A DNA stretch of 64,000 nucleotides from Plectosphaerella cucumerina (Eukaryota; Ascomycota; Sordariomycetes; Glomerellales; Plectosphaerellaceae), in the NCBI GenBank assembly GCA_020746995.1, contig JAGPXD010000001.1:2852001-2916000 (forward strand), in the 5' to 3' direction. This document shows positions 11,529 to 22,025 of this stretch, one piece after another (position 1 is the stretch's first letter; each line of letters starts with the position of its first letter). The position numbers were made by a program, and so were the translations under genes. The notes beneath the pieces are model-generated. The model made no database searches. It had not been told where the DNA came from and saw only the letters and a program-made list of their open reading frames with translations.

Positions 11529-12786
11529 GATGGCCGAAGTCGAACCGTCAAGTCTTGCAGAGAGACCCTACAAAAAGCGGCAGGAGAGGTGAGAGAAAGT
11601 CGTGGCGAGAAAGCACGAAGCAGCGGGTGTCCAGTCTCTACCAGAGGCTTGTGCGACGCATCTGTTATTCATAAGTGCTACCACACCGACCCACTGAAGT
11701 GCCTGGCGATCAGTTCATTTCTCGGCCTGCATCTGCAAGGCACAGGCTGGAGGCGGAGCATCTCGGCCGCGATCCTTGATTCCGCCGGGGTGCGCAGGCC
11801 TGGCCCGACTTTGCTGCCGTTGGCTGCTCGCGCAAGTTTGCTACAGAGTCGTTTGCAACTCGGGGGGGTTTCGATGCAAGTACTTGTATCTTCCTGCGTG
11901 TAACGATCTGCTCTGGGTTCACCTTGATCTCACCGCTTGGTACAATATCTAGGTGCTTGGAGCACTCCAGACTCGCAACTAATCTGAACTCGCATGCACC
12001 AACAACCCGAACTTCGTCTTCTCCAACTGCCCCTTCATCACAGACTTCCAATCCAATGACCGGCAGTGCCGCAACATTGCATCGGCCCCCTCTCGACATG
12101 GAAGGTGGTTCCTCAATGCTACATCTTGACCACCTCCGCTAACACCCCCAATCAGACCCTGGAATTACCCTGGAGTATCCAGTCCCCGCTAAGGGTCGGG
12201 ACACGGCATGCTACCCGCTTCCGTGATGTGGACACCTGCCAGGGGCCGGAGTGCTGTGCCAAACTAGCGCAACGGCACTGTACAATTTACATCACCAACC
12301 GCACGAATACGCGGAGGACAGGGCCACGGATTCCCCCCCAAAGACAGACTGACATCAGGCGCTCGAGGACCCGACAGAGAGGTTCAGCCGTGTTGCAGCG
12401 GAGATGATGCCTTTCTTTGGAAGAGCGCGACTTTCCGTGTCTTGCTTGGCATCGGGCTGGCCCGTGGCGACATCAAGGAGAACCAACAGCATTTCCAAGC
12501 CCTAGCATCTTCATGCAGCCAGAGCATCAGCACGTGGTGGCTCTGCAGAGTTTTCTCCTAGGTCATCCTAACTCGAAGCAATGGCCCAACACCTGAGAAC
12601 CAGAAACAGCGACGGGCGTTGCACCTCGCAGCCCCCTGCCACCGACTCCCTCCCCTTCTTATGCCGTGCCTCGGATGATTGATCATTCCGGGATTCCGTT
12701 CGTGCTGGCCATCATGTCTTGACAACTTTTGTCTGATTAGGACCCTTCTGCTACGAAAATTTCTCTTGCCATGGTCATTTCAATCA
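11529..12786. other. Divergent intergenic region
   Basis: About 1.26 kb between the oxidase gene (minus) and the second rhodopsin-domain gene (plus); it should carry both promoters. No convincing coding sequence or repeat was seen. Confidence 0.5.
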
Positions 12787-14328
12787 ATGTCGTCCGAAGC
12801 CCAATCTAAAGCCGACTTGGCAGCGGCAGCGGCGGCTTTCCGTTCCTTCGCTGTCGAACTTTGGACTCTTTTCTCCGTCGGCGCTGCCTTCACCGTGTTG
12901 CGTACGTACGCGCGCATCAAGGCCGTTGGCATCAAGCAGCTACGTCCTGATGACTACTTTGTCTGGCTTGGTATTGTGAGTTCTTTTTTCCCCCATCATG
13001 CACATGTAATTTGTGATAGATGGGATTCTTATCTGTGTGTTTAGGTCTTCTTTGCCACACAAGCGGCTCTGGCGTACAATGTGACAGCCATGGCAGGCGG
13101 CATCGCCAACAACGGCATGACTGCAGCTGAACGGGCCGCACTTTCGTTAGAGAGCGAGGAGCATGCGATCAGGTCAGACCCCGAGACCCAAAGGTTTGGT
13201 TCTTGTGCTCAAGTAGGTACTACAGGGTGATTGGATCCAAGATTCAGGTGGCCGGGTGGACCATTTACTCGGCCCTCATCTGGTCATTGAAGCTATCGGT
13301 ACTATTCTTCTACCTCCGGCTTACAGTAAGTACACGGTCGAACCACCCTTTCACATGAACGAGACAAACATCTGACTACTCTCTACTACAGGAAGGTCTC
13401 AGTCGGCGGTACCGTGTCCGAGTCTACGTTGGATTTGTCCTGATCATTGGAACATTCATGTCGTCCATTCTCACCATCTTTCTCGGATGTCGGCCACTTC
13501 ATAAATACTGGCAGATTTCCCCGGATCCAGGAAGTAAGACCTCGCCTGAATTGTTTAGTTCTGCAGACGGACCTGCCCTGCTAACAGAAAAACTGCAGAC
13601 AGCTGTCAAGCCGCCGTCTCCCTCCCCATCATCTGGTCCTCGTTCGCTGCCAACGTCTCAACCGACATCTATCTCCTTTTGATTCCGCTTCCGCTGCTTT
13701 GGGAGTCAAGCCTCCGACTTGTCAAGAAGATTGCATCCACAATCGTCCTGGGCGCGGGCATCGTCGTCCTGATTTGTGCCACCCTCAAGAGTGTCTACGT
13801 TCTCGTGGTATGCTTGATTTGACCCCGTGACCGACTTCTTTGTCCACGCCCCCTTTCTCTTACAAGGCTCGCTAACTATGTGCTTTTTACCTCCAGGACC
13901 CGATCAACGGAGCCCAACTTGCCGGCGCATGGGGCGTCCGCGAGGCCTTCACCGCAGTGATCACGACAAACCTCCCAATGATATTCCCACTCCTCAAAAC
14001 ATGGCTACAGCCCTGGCTAGGCACCATGCTGGGATCCTCGCGCAAGGCGTACAGAACACCGAGCGGCTTCCGCACCATTGGTGAAGGTGGCCCTTCAAAA
14101 GACGGCCGAAGCAGAAGGGGGCCACCTAGTGCAAACCCCATCACGGCCAACATGACTTTCAGCGAAAGCGAGGAACGCATTGTTGCCGACATCAAGATGC
14201 AGAAGATTGGGGCTGGATTCAACAAGCTGCCGGCCAATGGAATTTTGGTCTCTAAGGAAATGAAAGTAACCGCGGAGGACGGAAGCATGAATGAAACACC
14301 TCCACAAAGGTTTGGCGAAGCGTGGTAA
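12787..14328 (+). CDS. Fungal rhodopsin-domain integral membrane protein, second copy
   Basis: Seven-helix membrane protein of the fungal rhodopsin-like family, 399 residues, six exons: 12787-12975, 13045-13172, 13226-13325, 13392-13533, 13599-13807 and 13897-14328. All phases fit. Motifs: RTYARIKAVG then LRPDDYFVWLGI (DDY), WSLKLSVLFFYLRL, GCRPLHKYW, NVSTDIYLLLIPLPLLW and the terminal helix with AVITTNLPMIFPLLKTW. The tail from about residue 300 is polar and probably cytosolic. It shares family and general layout with the gene at 5455-6641 but differs in intron number and most of its sequence, so it is a distant family member and not a recent tandem copy. Ligand and role are unknown. Confidence 0.87.
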
Positions 14329-14936
14329 ACTTGGATAGACGCAGTACTAGGTCTAGTCGTAATATCTGTTCCTGAAAGCTACCAAGGATGGTGATGAACA
14401 TGTCAAATACCGTTGAAACTCGTTGGAACTTAGTTCGATCTGGTAATGACGTACTCCCCCGGGACGACATACTCCCCTCAGACGATAAAGTCCTAATAAG
14501 ACTCAATTTTTGTTTCTGTAAGATAATTATAGCCGTCCTGAATCGGTTAAAGGCAATCAATAGAAGTACCCCGGGCATAGTGCCGGTAGATTGTTGGGTA
14601 TCCTGCTCCGAAACCTCATTCTCTGAGGGGTTTTATCGGGCTTCAGCACCTTGAAAGTACAAGCTCTAGTGACGCTTATAGAAGTAATTAGGTATCCTGG
14701 TGTCCAGTAACGCCTGTTGAAGGTAGACTGGGAAGGAGAGGAAAGATCGAAGTTGACATGCGATGTCCAGGGGGTCAAGTACTCTCTGAGAGGGCCTCAT
14801 CATCGTGTATTTGTGTACCTGTATGGTCTGGCCACTTGCAGAGGAGCTTGAGTTTGTCTGCAGTACTCAGTCCCGACTAAGATGGAGAGACATGATCAAA
14901 ACCTCTGGATCTTTCTTCCCCTCCAGTGAATTTCAT
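14329..14936. other. Convergent intergenic region
   Basis: About 600 bp between convergent genes, somewhat AT-richer than the flanking exons. No gene or repeat is recognised. Confidence 0.5.
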
Positions 14937-15942
14937 TCAAGTGGCCGAGCAACAAACTTGACCTGAGCCAGGTGGAGATGTAGAAACGAAAACAACCAGG
15001 ACAGCCGCATATGCAGCAGTAGAAGCAAATATCTCGGCCCTTCTCGCATTCGTCATGACCCTGACGCTCGCCGAGAACAGAACCGTAAACATGGCGATCA
15101 CGCCCAACTGTGCATCTTCTTGATTCAAGGCTCGCAGGAGAAAGATTGCCCCAAGGAGAAGGATCGCTGCAACAAGCGTGCTCACCACAGCCCCGACCCA
15201 GTGAATATGGCTTTCGACGATGTATTCTGTCTCATCTGTAAGTTTCCTCGTCTATTCAAAGTCAGAAAGTCTATGGAAGGATGTGTGAGTAGTATGCTTC
15301 ACCTTGAACATCCAGTGATCTTGCAGAAAGCGTGACAGAAGATCACTCTCAGGCGGTCGTCTCACTGCGGCAAGATCTCTGCGATTTTCGTCGTCGAGTC
15401 TCTTTGCAGCATCACCCATGATTAAAGGTTCAGATCGAACCTTATTTCCATGAGGATCGTACACATTGTTGAACATTTGGCTGCGTGCAACGTTGAGAGG
15501 CCGCTGTCTGGGTTCCTCGAGTGCAGCGACCTGGCTCTGGCGCAGCAGGGCCTCGTCTTCCCGCGATGGACTCAATTAGCTCCTCAAGGTCATAAATAGC
15601 TATGTGGTTGAGCTTACGGTAGTCTTTGAGAACTCGGCTGATCTCCTCGGCGATCTCCATCCGCTGATATTCCGGGCTCCCTTTCTCCCTGGCTTTGTTC
15701 TCGAATGCTTCCCAGGTTAGGACGGAGCGAATATTCTCTGTTTCCGAGTTCAGTGCAGCTTTTTCGTCTAAAATGGTGAGTTTCCATTCGAGATAAGTGA
15801 GTCTGCTTTCGAGATGGAGAAGATTTCGTGCGCTGAGCTGGTCGAACTTGCGGAAAATGAACGTCTCATAATCCGGACCGGCAGCTATCTTTCGAGCCAA
15901 CGTCGGAAATCCCCGGACTATTTGCGTGTTCTCGACGTCCAT
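14937..15942 (-). CDS. DUF6594 family two-TM membrane protein
   Basis: Fungal DUF6594-type protein, about 290 residues. Minus-strand exons are 15942-15618, 15556-15303 and 15230-14937. The N-terminal part has GFPTLARKIAAGPDY, FIFRKFDQLSARNLLHLES and LTYLEWKLTILDE, the usual helical start of this family (a conserved F-R-x-F-D/L-N-x-R-N-L-L pattern). The middle (DYHEALLRQSQVAALEEP) is also typical. The C-terminus has two to three hydrophobic helices with TNARRAEIFASTAAYAAVLVVFV, near-invariant in the family. The third exon junction needs the less obvious acceptor at 15231 to stay in frame, so this splice is uncertain. Function is unknown. The helix bundle plus terminal TM helices invites comparison with membrane-acting effector domains, but that is speculation. 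Confidence 0.75.
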
Positions 15943-16923
15943 GGAAGGCTTGGTATTTTCTCTCAGGAGTGGTTACAATTCTTCGCGGAGTGGTGACGAT
16001 CCCTGAAAGCGAACACACGTTGTCACTTGCAAGTTGCATTACTGGAGACCATGGCAACCGGGCAGGACTGGTTGGGATTATGACGTACAGTGCTGGAAAG
16101 GATCTGTTTCAACACAGCCTCAATTTTCGTCAAGGGTTGGGATTGCAGCAGCCCAACTTCCTGGCAGTCTGCCTGTCAGGTTGATAGTCACGTCATACTG
16201 CGCGGACTTTGCGATGTGTTGGCATCTGATTCGCCAAACGATGCTGTGCAAGATTGACTGTGCCTCCCATAGGGGCTTACCGAGTTACACCGGGTACTCA
16301 AAGTCCGTAGATAAGAATACAGGTCTCTAGGTACCTACCATGTCACATGCAGGTGTGCCTTGCTGCGAGCTAGCCACCGACGTGACCACATAGGTAGTCG
16401 ACTGTGGTGTCACACGCCTCCGGCTTCCGTTCTAGTGTGTGTCCGAAATTACGCATCGGTTGGCTGTGCCCAGCGTAAAGTAAGGTAAGGAGCGAAATTC
16501 GCCCCATTCCCTCATCTTCACCTCCAGTATTCTTTTGTTAGCAGTCCGGCCGCTCCCATCTCCAGACCTTCAAGACATCCCCATTTGCCCGACAGTGCTT
16601 CGGCTCAACCTACCAAGATAGTGAGTGTCTCCTTTTCATTTTGCGAAAAGTGATCACGTTGTAACACATCTTAGAGCGTGCTCGCAGCATCTGCCTACAT
16701 ACCTAAGCCAGCCAAATCTCAAGCTCCTACTTCCACGTCTCGGACGAAGATAAAGTATCCACCTCGAACGTAGTCAACTTCGATTAGACAGAGAATAACA
16801 GACGAACTCTGTGGCAGACTGCTTGTCAAACAATCAGAGCCTGGGCCCAGCTCGTCAGCTTCAACAACTTACCTTACCTACTAGGTAGGTATCTAAGCCG
16901 CCCAACTTACAACAAAACTACCC
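15943..16923. promoter_or_regulatory. Divergent promoter region with TACCTA/TAGGTA repeats
   Basis: About 980 bp shared by the divergent DUF6594 and retropepsin-like genes. It holds several copies of TAGGTA/TACCTA: the perfect palindrome TAGGTACCTA at 16328-16337, TAGGTA at 16391, and the pair TACCTA (16875) and TAGGTA (16882) just upstream of the retropepsin-like start. No coding sequence is evident. Confidence 0.35.
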
Positions 16924-18507
16924 ATGGTTCACCGGGATCAGCCTGAAACCATTCAATTCATCCATCATACAGCACGGTCGTTCCTCGCAGGGCGACCGAA
17001 GCTAGCGGGGAGAGAATATGTGATCACAGAGAAGCCTCTGAAGGCTGAGAACCACCGCATGCACAAGTGGACACCTCGCGAGACTAGCTTCCATCGCATG
17101 TTGTGTCACGAAGCTCCGGGCACCTTCAACGGCGTTTCCGTGGATGCGCTCCCTGATACAGGGTCTTCAGTGGACGCCATCTCAGAACACTTCGCAAAGC
17201 AGCATGGCCTGGAGATCATTGCCGCAGGTGCAAAATCCATTTCACTGCCAGGAGGTAGCGAGGTTAAAAGTGTCGGTGTTGTTGTCGGCGACTTCCTTTT
17301 TCAAAATGAGGCGCAGGTCTATCGACGTGAGTTTCAGGTCCTGAAGAACAGCGTCTACGACCTGGTCTTGGGGAGAGACTTCCTGCGCTTGACGGAGACT
17401 TTGACGAAATGCCGACATCGCATCATCGAAAAGATTCGCCCCGGCATCCGCAAAGGGAGACATCTGTTCCTTCTCGACGATTCTCCTGAGGAATGTCTTC
17501 GATGCACCGTCAACGGCGCCGAGGTCGTTGCCCTCCCCGACACAGGCTCTGACCTCATGGTCGTGTCTGGTGAGTTTGCCCGGCGCAACAAGTTCAACGT
17601 CCTCCACGAAGAGAAGTACAGGCAACATGTCGAACTCATCAACGGCTCCATCATCCGAACCAGTGGAATGGTACTAAACGCAGAGCTGCAATTCGACGTC
17701 CCGGACACAGCACCCTACCTTGATTGCGACCGATATCTCGAGCTCACAGACAACCTCTCTTCCATCCTGGGCAAAAACAAGCCGCGGTCAACGCCGCACT
17801 TGACTTTCGTCTCAGATCTTCACGTCATCGAGGACCTACCATGCGACATCATTCTCAGCAGCGAGTTCATCTTCCGCAACCAAATCTACTCCAGATTCAA
17901 GGGCCTGTTCTGCAGTACCTCGACAGAATCCCAGAACGGTACGGCTTCGCTGGACCGCAGTCTTCTTGTTTTGCGAGAAACGAAGACACAGAAGCCGCTG
18001 GCCTGGATTCGACGCCTACGCCAGCGGTCGCAGGTCTCAACGGCAGCACAACTGGGTACGCATTGATCCCCTTTACCTCTTCGGGCTGAACCTCAGGCTG
18101 TTACTGACATGTATACGTACTTAGTCTCACACGAAGCAGGTGCATCGTACGAAGAGGGACGAAATGCAGAGATGTCGCGCAGAAATCTTGCAGATCGTCA
18201 CATCTCGACGTTAGACGACAAGGAGCGGACCATCGAGGAAAGGAAAGAGGAAGAGGAACGAGTCCTGTGGGAGCGAGACAACCCAAACCCTCAACAGACT
18301 CAAAACATGCTATCTGCTGGGGTAGATCCCGGGGGACAGTCAGCGGGCGGAGGTCTTACATTGTCGTCGACCACTTCCTCTGGAGGTTCTGCCGGTGCCA
18401 GATTGCCAGGATTGCCCATGGCCACAGCCTCTTCCTCGGGGCCTGTTGCCGCGGTCGCGACGCGAGCTCCGATGGCGGTGGCTTCAGAGCGAGAGCCAAG
18501 AGAATGA
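16924..18507 (+). CDS. Double retropepsin-like aspartic protease domain protein
   Basis: Predicted 504-residue protein with two retroviral-type aspartic protease domains in tandem. Exons are 16924-18055 and 18125-18507 (phase 1). Domain 1 has VDALPDTGSSVDAIS near residue 79 and ends in YDLVLGRDFLRLTET. Domain 2 has VVALPDTGSDLMVVS near residue 206 and ends in CDIILSSEFIFRNQ. Each has the DTGS catalytic motif and the hydrophobic I/V-L-G/S strand of the retropepsin fold. Active retropepsins are dimers, so two halves in one chain could form an intramolecular enzyme. There is no reverse transcriptase, integrase or LTR nearby, so this is a host gene and not a retroelement. The second exon is charged (ERTIEERKEEEERVLWERD, likely coiled coil), then Ser/Gly/Ala-rich. 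The substrate is unknown. Confidence 0.78.
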
Positions 18508-20621
18508 AGTGCGAGTGGTTGTGTGGCGTCGGACTCAGCGGGAGTACAAGCTACGGTAGAGAGACTGGGCGAGTCATCGGCCACGGAGGATCGACAGCAA
18601 GGTTCGTTCCATTTGTGAGACAGATGTCGAGAGCAGACCTACGAAACGAACACCGCCAAGCTCATGCCAAAAGTATTCCCAAATGTGCCGCGGTTGCATT
18701 GCGAGCTCTGTCGTTCCGAGACGAAGGCGCCGGATCGTCAGCCGCCTTGGAGCCGTTAATCGCTCACTTCCAGCGGAGGAACATCAACAGCCCGCGGAAC
18801 TGCTGCCCGACGGCGGTTGGATTCTTTAAGCCGCCTAGTCAGCCGACGATCGCGTGCCGTCGCTCATCATGTCGTCTGATCTCCGCCACGGGAGAAATCG
18901 AAGGAGAAGGAAACAAGAACCAGAAGGGAAAGCTGAGCTGACTCGGCTTCCTTGGGCACGACCCCGGACCGTCCCTGGGCATTACGCCAAGCCGTTCCGA
19001 CGCCAACGCCGCCCGAAGTCGGAAAAGTCGGCACCTGGCCGTGCCGCGCTTGGGGACTTTGGGCGGTCCATTTTAACCCCATCATACGGGCGCTGACCAC
19101 TGTCGTCGTCCCGAGGAACATGTCCGAGTCTGGAACACCCGCCCCGGACAAAGACCCCCCCACCGTCTCCCTCCTTTTCCTCCTTAAACGCTCAAGCCTA
19201 TCGGCAATCCGGCATGGCCAGCGAGCGACGGCACGTCGACTGGCGTCGTCGACCCCGGCCCAGCCTTCTTTCGACCTCACTCGGCCCGTCAGGCTGAACC
19301 TCATCGTCCGTGATGCCCTCCAACGACCTCATCTTTTTCCTGAGGCCTTTTCTGATGCCTCTCTGAAGCCCGCCCGCATCGCCTCTTGGCAGACCACGCT
19401 CCCAGACGGCGCGACAAATGACGGGAGGAGGGCCAAGGCCGCCCGCCCCAAGGGCACGCCCTGTCCGTCGAATGGCGTCGTCTCACGCAGACTGCCAAGG
19501 GGCGCCAAAAGTCTTGTCGCCCCAGCCGAGCGTGGCATCGCAATCAGGCGCCCGCCGTCTGCTGTCTTGGCCGCCGCCGCGCAGAGGAACTTGAAGGCTG
19601 CTGTTCTTTTGCTGTCCGTCTTCTTTTTCCCTTGAGCCCTGCTTGTTCCCGAGGCACAGGCACGCGCAACGCCTGCTGGGACCTGCGTCGTCGACCAGTC
19701 CGGGGAACAGGCTTGGAAGAGTCTGGGCAGCCGGAGCCGTGGATGCTGTCGCCATCACCGTGGATCAGGAGATCGGTCTCCTGTCACCGTCGTCATCGTT
19801 CCCCTGCCAGCCCTGCCCCGGGGTGGTCTCACCTCTCCTGCCTCCTTCCCCCTTGCTCTCTGTCCGCCCTGTCCTGCCCTGCACCTCCGCCATCTCTGCG
19901 ACCCGGTCCGTCCCTTGGTCTCTTTCGCCCATACATTGCCCCGACTCACGCCCGGCTTGTCAGCCCCTTTCGGGACTCACACATAACGCCCGCCGGCGCC
20001 CGGGTCGAAAAACAGGCGAAACAGGCGTGGGCGGCCTCGTCTCTCGGCCTCTGCCCTGTCGGGCCCTACTCCGCTCGTAGTACGGTATCTCTTACCCTTT
20101 ACTTACCTCTTGTTTACCTACTCGCTACGTACTCTCTACCTGTGGTCCTCTGCCCAGCCCGTCCCGGAAAACCCTCACCCATCGGTCCGCCCGCCGCACC
20201 CTGGGGATAAAAGGACACCCAGAAGCCTGGCTTCTCCATTCTCCCCAGTCGTCACCGCCCGCCGTCCTGTTTCACCGCATCTCTCTCACGTTCACCTCCT
20301 GCTGCTCCTCCGTCTGCCCGCCCTGCTGATCCCGTTTCCCTGAGAGCCCCGTCCTCGTGTGTCTCACACTTATCAGGAGCTCGGATCCCACTCTTGTCAT
20401 TCGCATTACTTACGCCTCGCCCGCCACGCAACCCTGCCCTCCACTTGTCTCTGCCCTGCCCTGCTCTGCCTCCGGCATCTTCCTTCCTACTCCGACGTCG
20501 CGAGGCTTTTCTTCCACAGAAGAAGGGCACTCTCGCCTCGTCCTGCTCGCACCGACCTCCGTTCAATGGCCATCATCCTCTTCTTCCACCAGCCCAGCAG
20601 TATCCAGAGAAACTAGCCAAG
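18508..20621. other. Long GC- and CT-rich intergenic region and leader
   Basis: 2.1 kb without a supported gene. Several long open frames exist on both strands, but they are Arg/Pro/Ser/Ala-rich, overlap one another and contain no family motif, as expected for GC-rich non-coding DNA. The last kilobase is strongly pyrimidine-rich and is probably promoter and 5' leader of the HET-like gene. Confidence 0.5.
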
Positions 20622-21872
20622 ATGCCCAACTCCGAAGACCCACGACAGGCCGTCAAGAAGCGCATGAGCTTCAGCCAGAAGTTCTCAAAGCTCACCGGCA
20701 TCGGCCGCAACCGGGACAAGGAGGAAAAGCACCACTCTCATGACCGAAGCAGCAGCGGCAACGCATCCAAAGATGACGCCCAGCGCTCGTCCACCCTCTC
20801 CAACGCGTCGACGACCTCGGAAGCATCCACCGTCTCGACCGCCCCCTCGGAAGCGTCCACGGCCACCTCTGTCGCCCACTCGCTGCCCCCGACGCGTGAG
20901 AAGTACTGCACCCTGCGCCTCACCGACGACCTCGCCATCACAATCGGCGACGCCTTCGAGCCCAACCCCAAGAGCACCCTGGACGACGCCTGGGACTTCG
21001 CCTACGGTCCCATCCGCTGGCCAAAGTTCCTCCGCCTGGTCCTAGTCTTCCCCGCCGTCTACCCTGGCGAGCCCCTCGAGACCCTCCTCTTCCACGCCGA
21101 CCTGCACGAGGTGCCCTTCCGTATGCTCAAGTATGAGCGCGGCGACGAAGACCGCATGATGCACGTCAACGGCATGAAGCGTCTCGTCTCCCGCGGCCTG
21201 CACGACGCCCTCATCGCCGTTCGCGAACGCGCCCGCGGAAACTCGTATACCGTCCTCTGGCTCGACGAGCTGTGCGTCAACCAGGATGACCCCGTCGAGC
21301 GAGACGCCCACGTCCGCCTGAAGCGAGACATTGTCTCCGCCTGCGTTGGCAAGACGGCCGTCGACTCGGCCCTTAATGCCAATTTCAAGCGTGGTCGCGA
21401 GGGCCGTGTTTCCGTCGACGCTACAGACTCGGATCAGCAGCCACAGCAGCATCAGCCCATGCCATCCGCCTACCAGCGGCCCCGCGGGCGCAACACCTCC
21501 AATGCCTCGGACCTGTCGGGCTCAACTGAGATCGCCCTCTCGTCACGGTGGCAGTCTCGCGCGCAGTCGGTCGCCTCGATGCGGACGACAGAGCGTATTG
21601 GCCCCTCGGACAGCGAGGGTTCGAGCAACTCGGCAACGGATGATGACGAGGCCGACGACGCCGATGAGGACCGTAAGGGCAAGAAGCCCGAAAAGGTCTC
21701 TCGGAGGTCCAGGAAGCGGTCGCCCCGGCGCTTCAAGAGCCCGAACCCGGGCTCGAAACCGCCTCGCATCTCCCTGACTTTTGACACCCCGCTGCGGGAC
21801 AAGTTTGAAGACCTGGACCTGAAGAAGGAGAGGGAGAAGCCGTACCACGTGATGAGGTCGCAGCCTCTCTGA
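20622..21872 (+). CDS. HET-like domain protein (incomplete HET block)
   Basis: Predicted 416-residue protein without introns. Residues 1-90 are Ser/Thr/Lys-rich and disordered. From about residue 125 an ordered part follows. Residues 206-235 contain NSYTVLWLDELCVNQDDPVE then RDAHVRLKRDI, which matches the first conserved block of HET (heterokaryon incompatibility) proteins, where LWIDALCINQ-D-E-V-M-x-x-I-Y is usual. The later HET blocks are not seen. Instead residues 250-400 are low complexity, with an acidic run DDDEADDADED followed by a basic run (KVSRRSRKRSPRRFKS). It is therefore either a divergent HET relative or a protein that kept only this block. Start at 20622 (AAGATGCCC) is in good context. 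Probably cytosolic or nuclear. Confidence 0.72.
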   Translation: MPNSEDPRQAVKKRMSFSQKFSKLTGIGRNRDKEEKHHSHDRSSSGNASKDDAQRSSTLSNASTTSEASTVSTAPSEASTATSVAHSLPPTREKYCTLRLTDDLAITIGDAFEPNPKSTLDDAWDFAYGPIRWPKFLRLVLVFPAVYPGEPLETLLFHADLHEVPFRMLKYERGDEDRMMHVNGMKRLVSRGLHDALIAVRERARGNSYTVLWLDELCVNQDDPVERDAHVRLKRDIVSACVGKTAVDSALNANFKRGREGRVSVDATDSDQQPQQHQPMPSAYQRPRGRNTSNASDLSGSTEIALSSRWQSRAQSVASMRTTERIGPSDSEGSSNSATDDDEADDADEDRKGKKPEKVSRRSRKRSPRRFKSPNPGSKPPRISLTFDTPLRDKFEDLDLKKEREKPYHVMRSQPL

Positions 21873-21968
21873 GGCCTTCAGGGCAAGAGCCCGATAGATG
21901 TATTTTCCACTTCCATATTCCGGGCGTCATTTCCAATCACTCATAGCCGGAGCAACATTGTTGAAGAA

Positions 21969-21988
21969 GCCCCCCGGTTTCGGGGGGC
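21969..21988. other. Perfect GC stem-loop between convergent genes
   Basis: GCCCCCCG, loop GTTT, CGGGGGGC: a perfect 8-bp stem with a 4-nt loop, followed by GATTTT. It lies in the 153-bp gap between the stop codons of the HET-like gene and the transcription factor gene, inside both expected 3' untranslated regions. It looks like a bacterial intrinsic terminator, but fungi do not use these. Confidence 0.6.
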
Positions 21989-22025
21989 GATTTTGAATTA
22001 GTCTTTCTTGTTCTACGTACCTTGT

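Noticed and set aside
9902..14328. Secondary metabolite cluster around the BBE-like oxidase
   Set aside because: No PKS, NRPS, terpene synthase or DMATS core gene in the window.
16924..18507. Retrotransposon origin of the retropepsin-like gene
   Set aside because: No reverse transcriptase, RNase H, integrase, gag or LTR is present nearby; two protease domains in one spliced gene fit a host family better.
18952..19635. Possible gene of 227 residues in the GC-rich gap
   Set aside because: Low-complexity Arg/Pro/Ala sequence without motif, overlapped by equally long frames; looks like non-coding promoter DNA.
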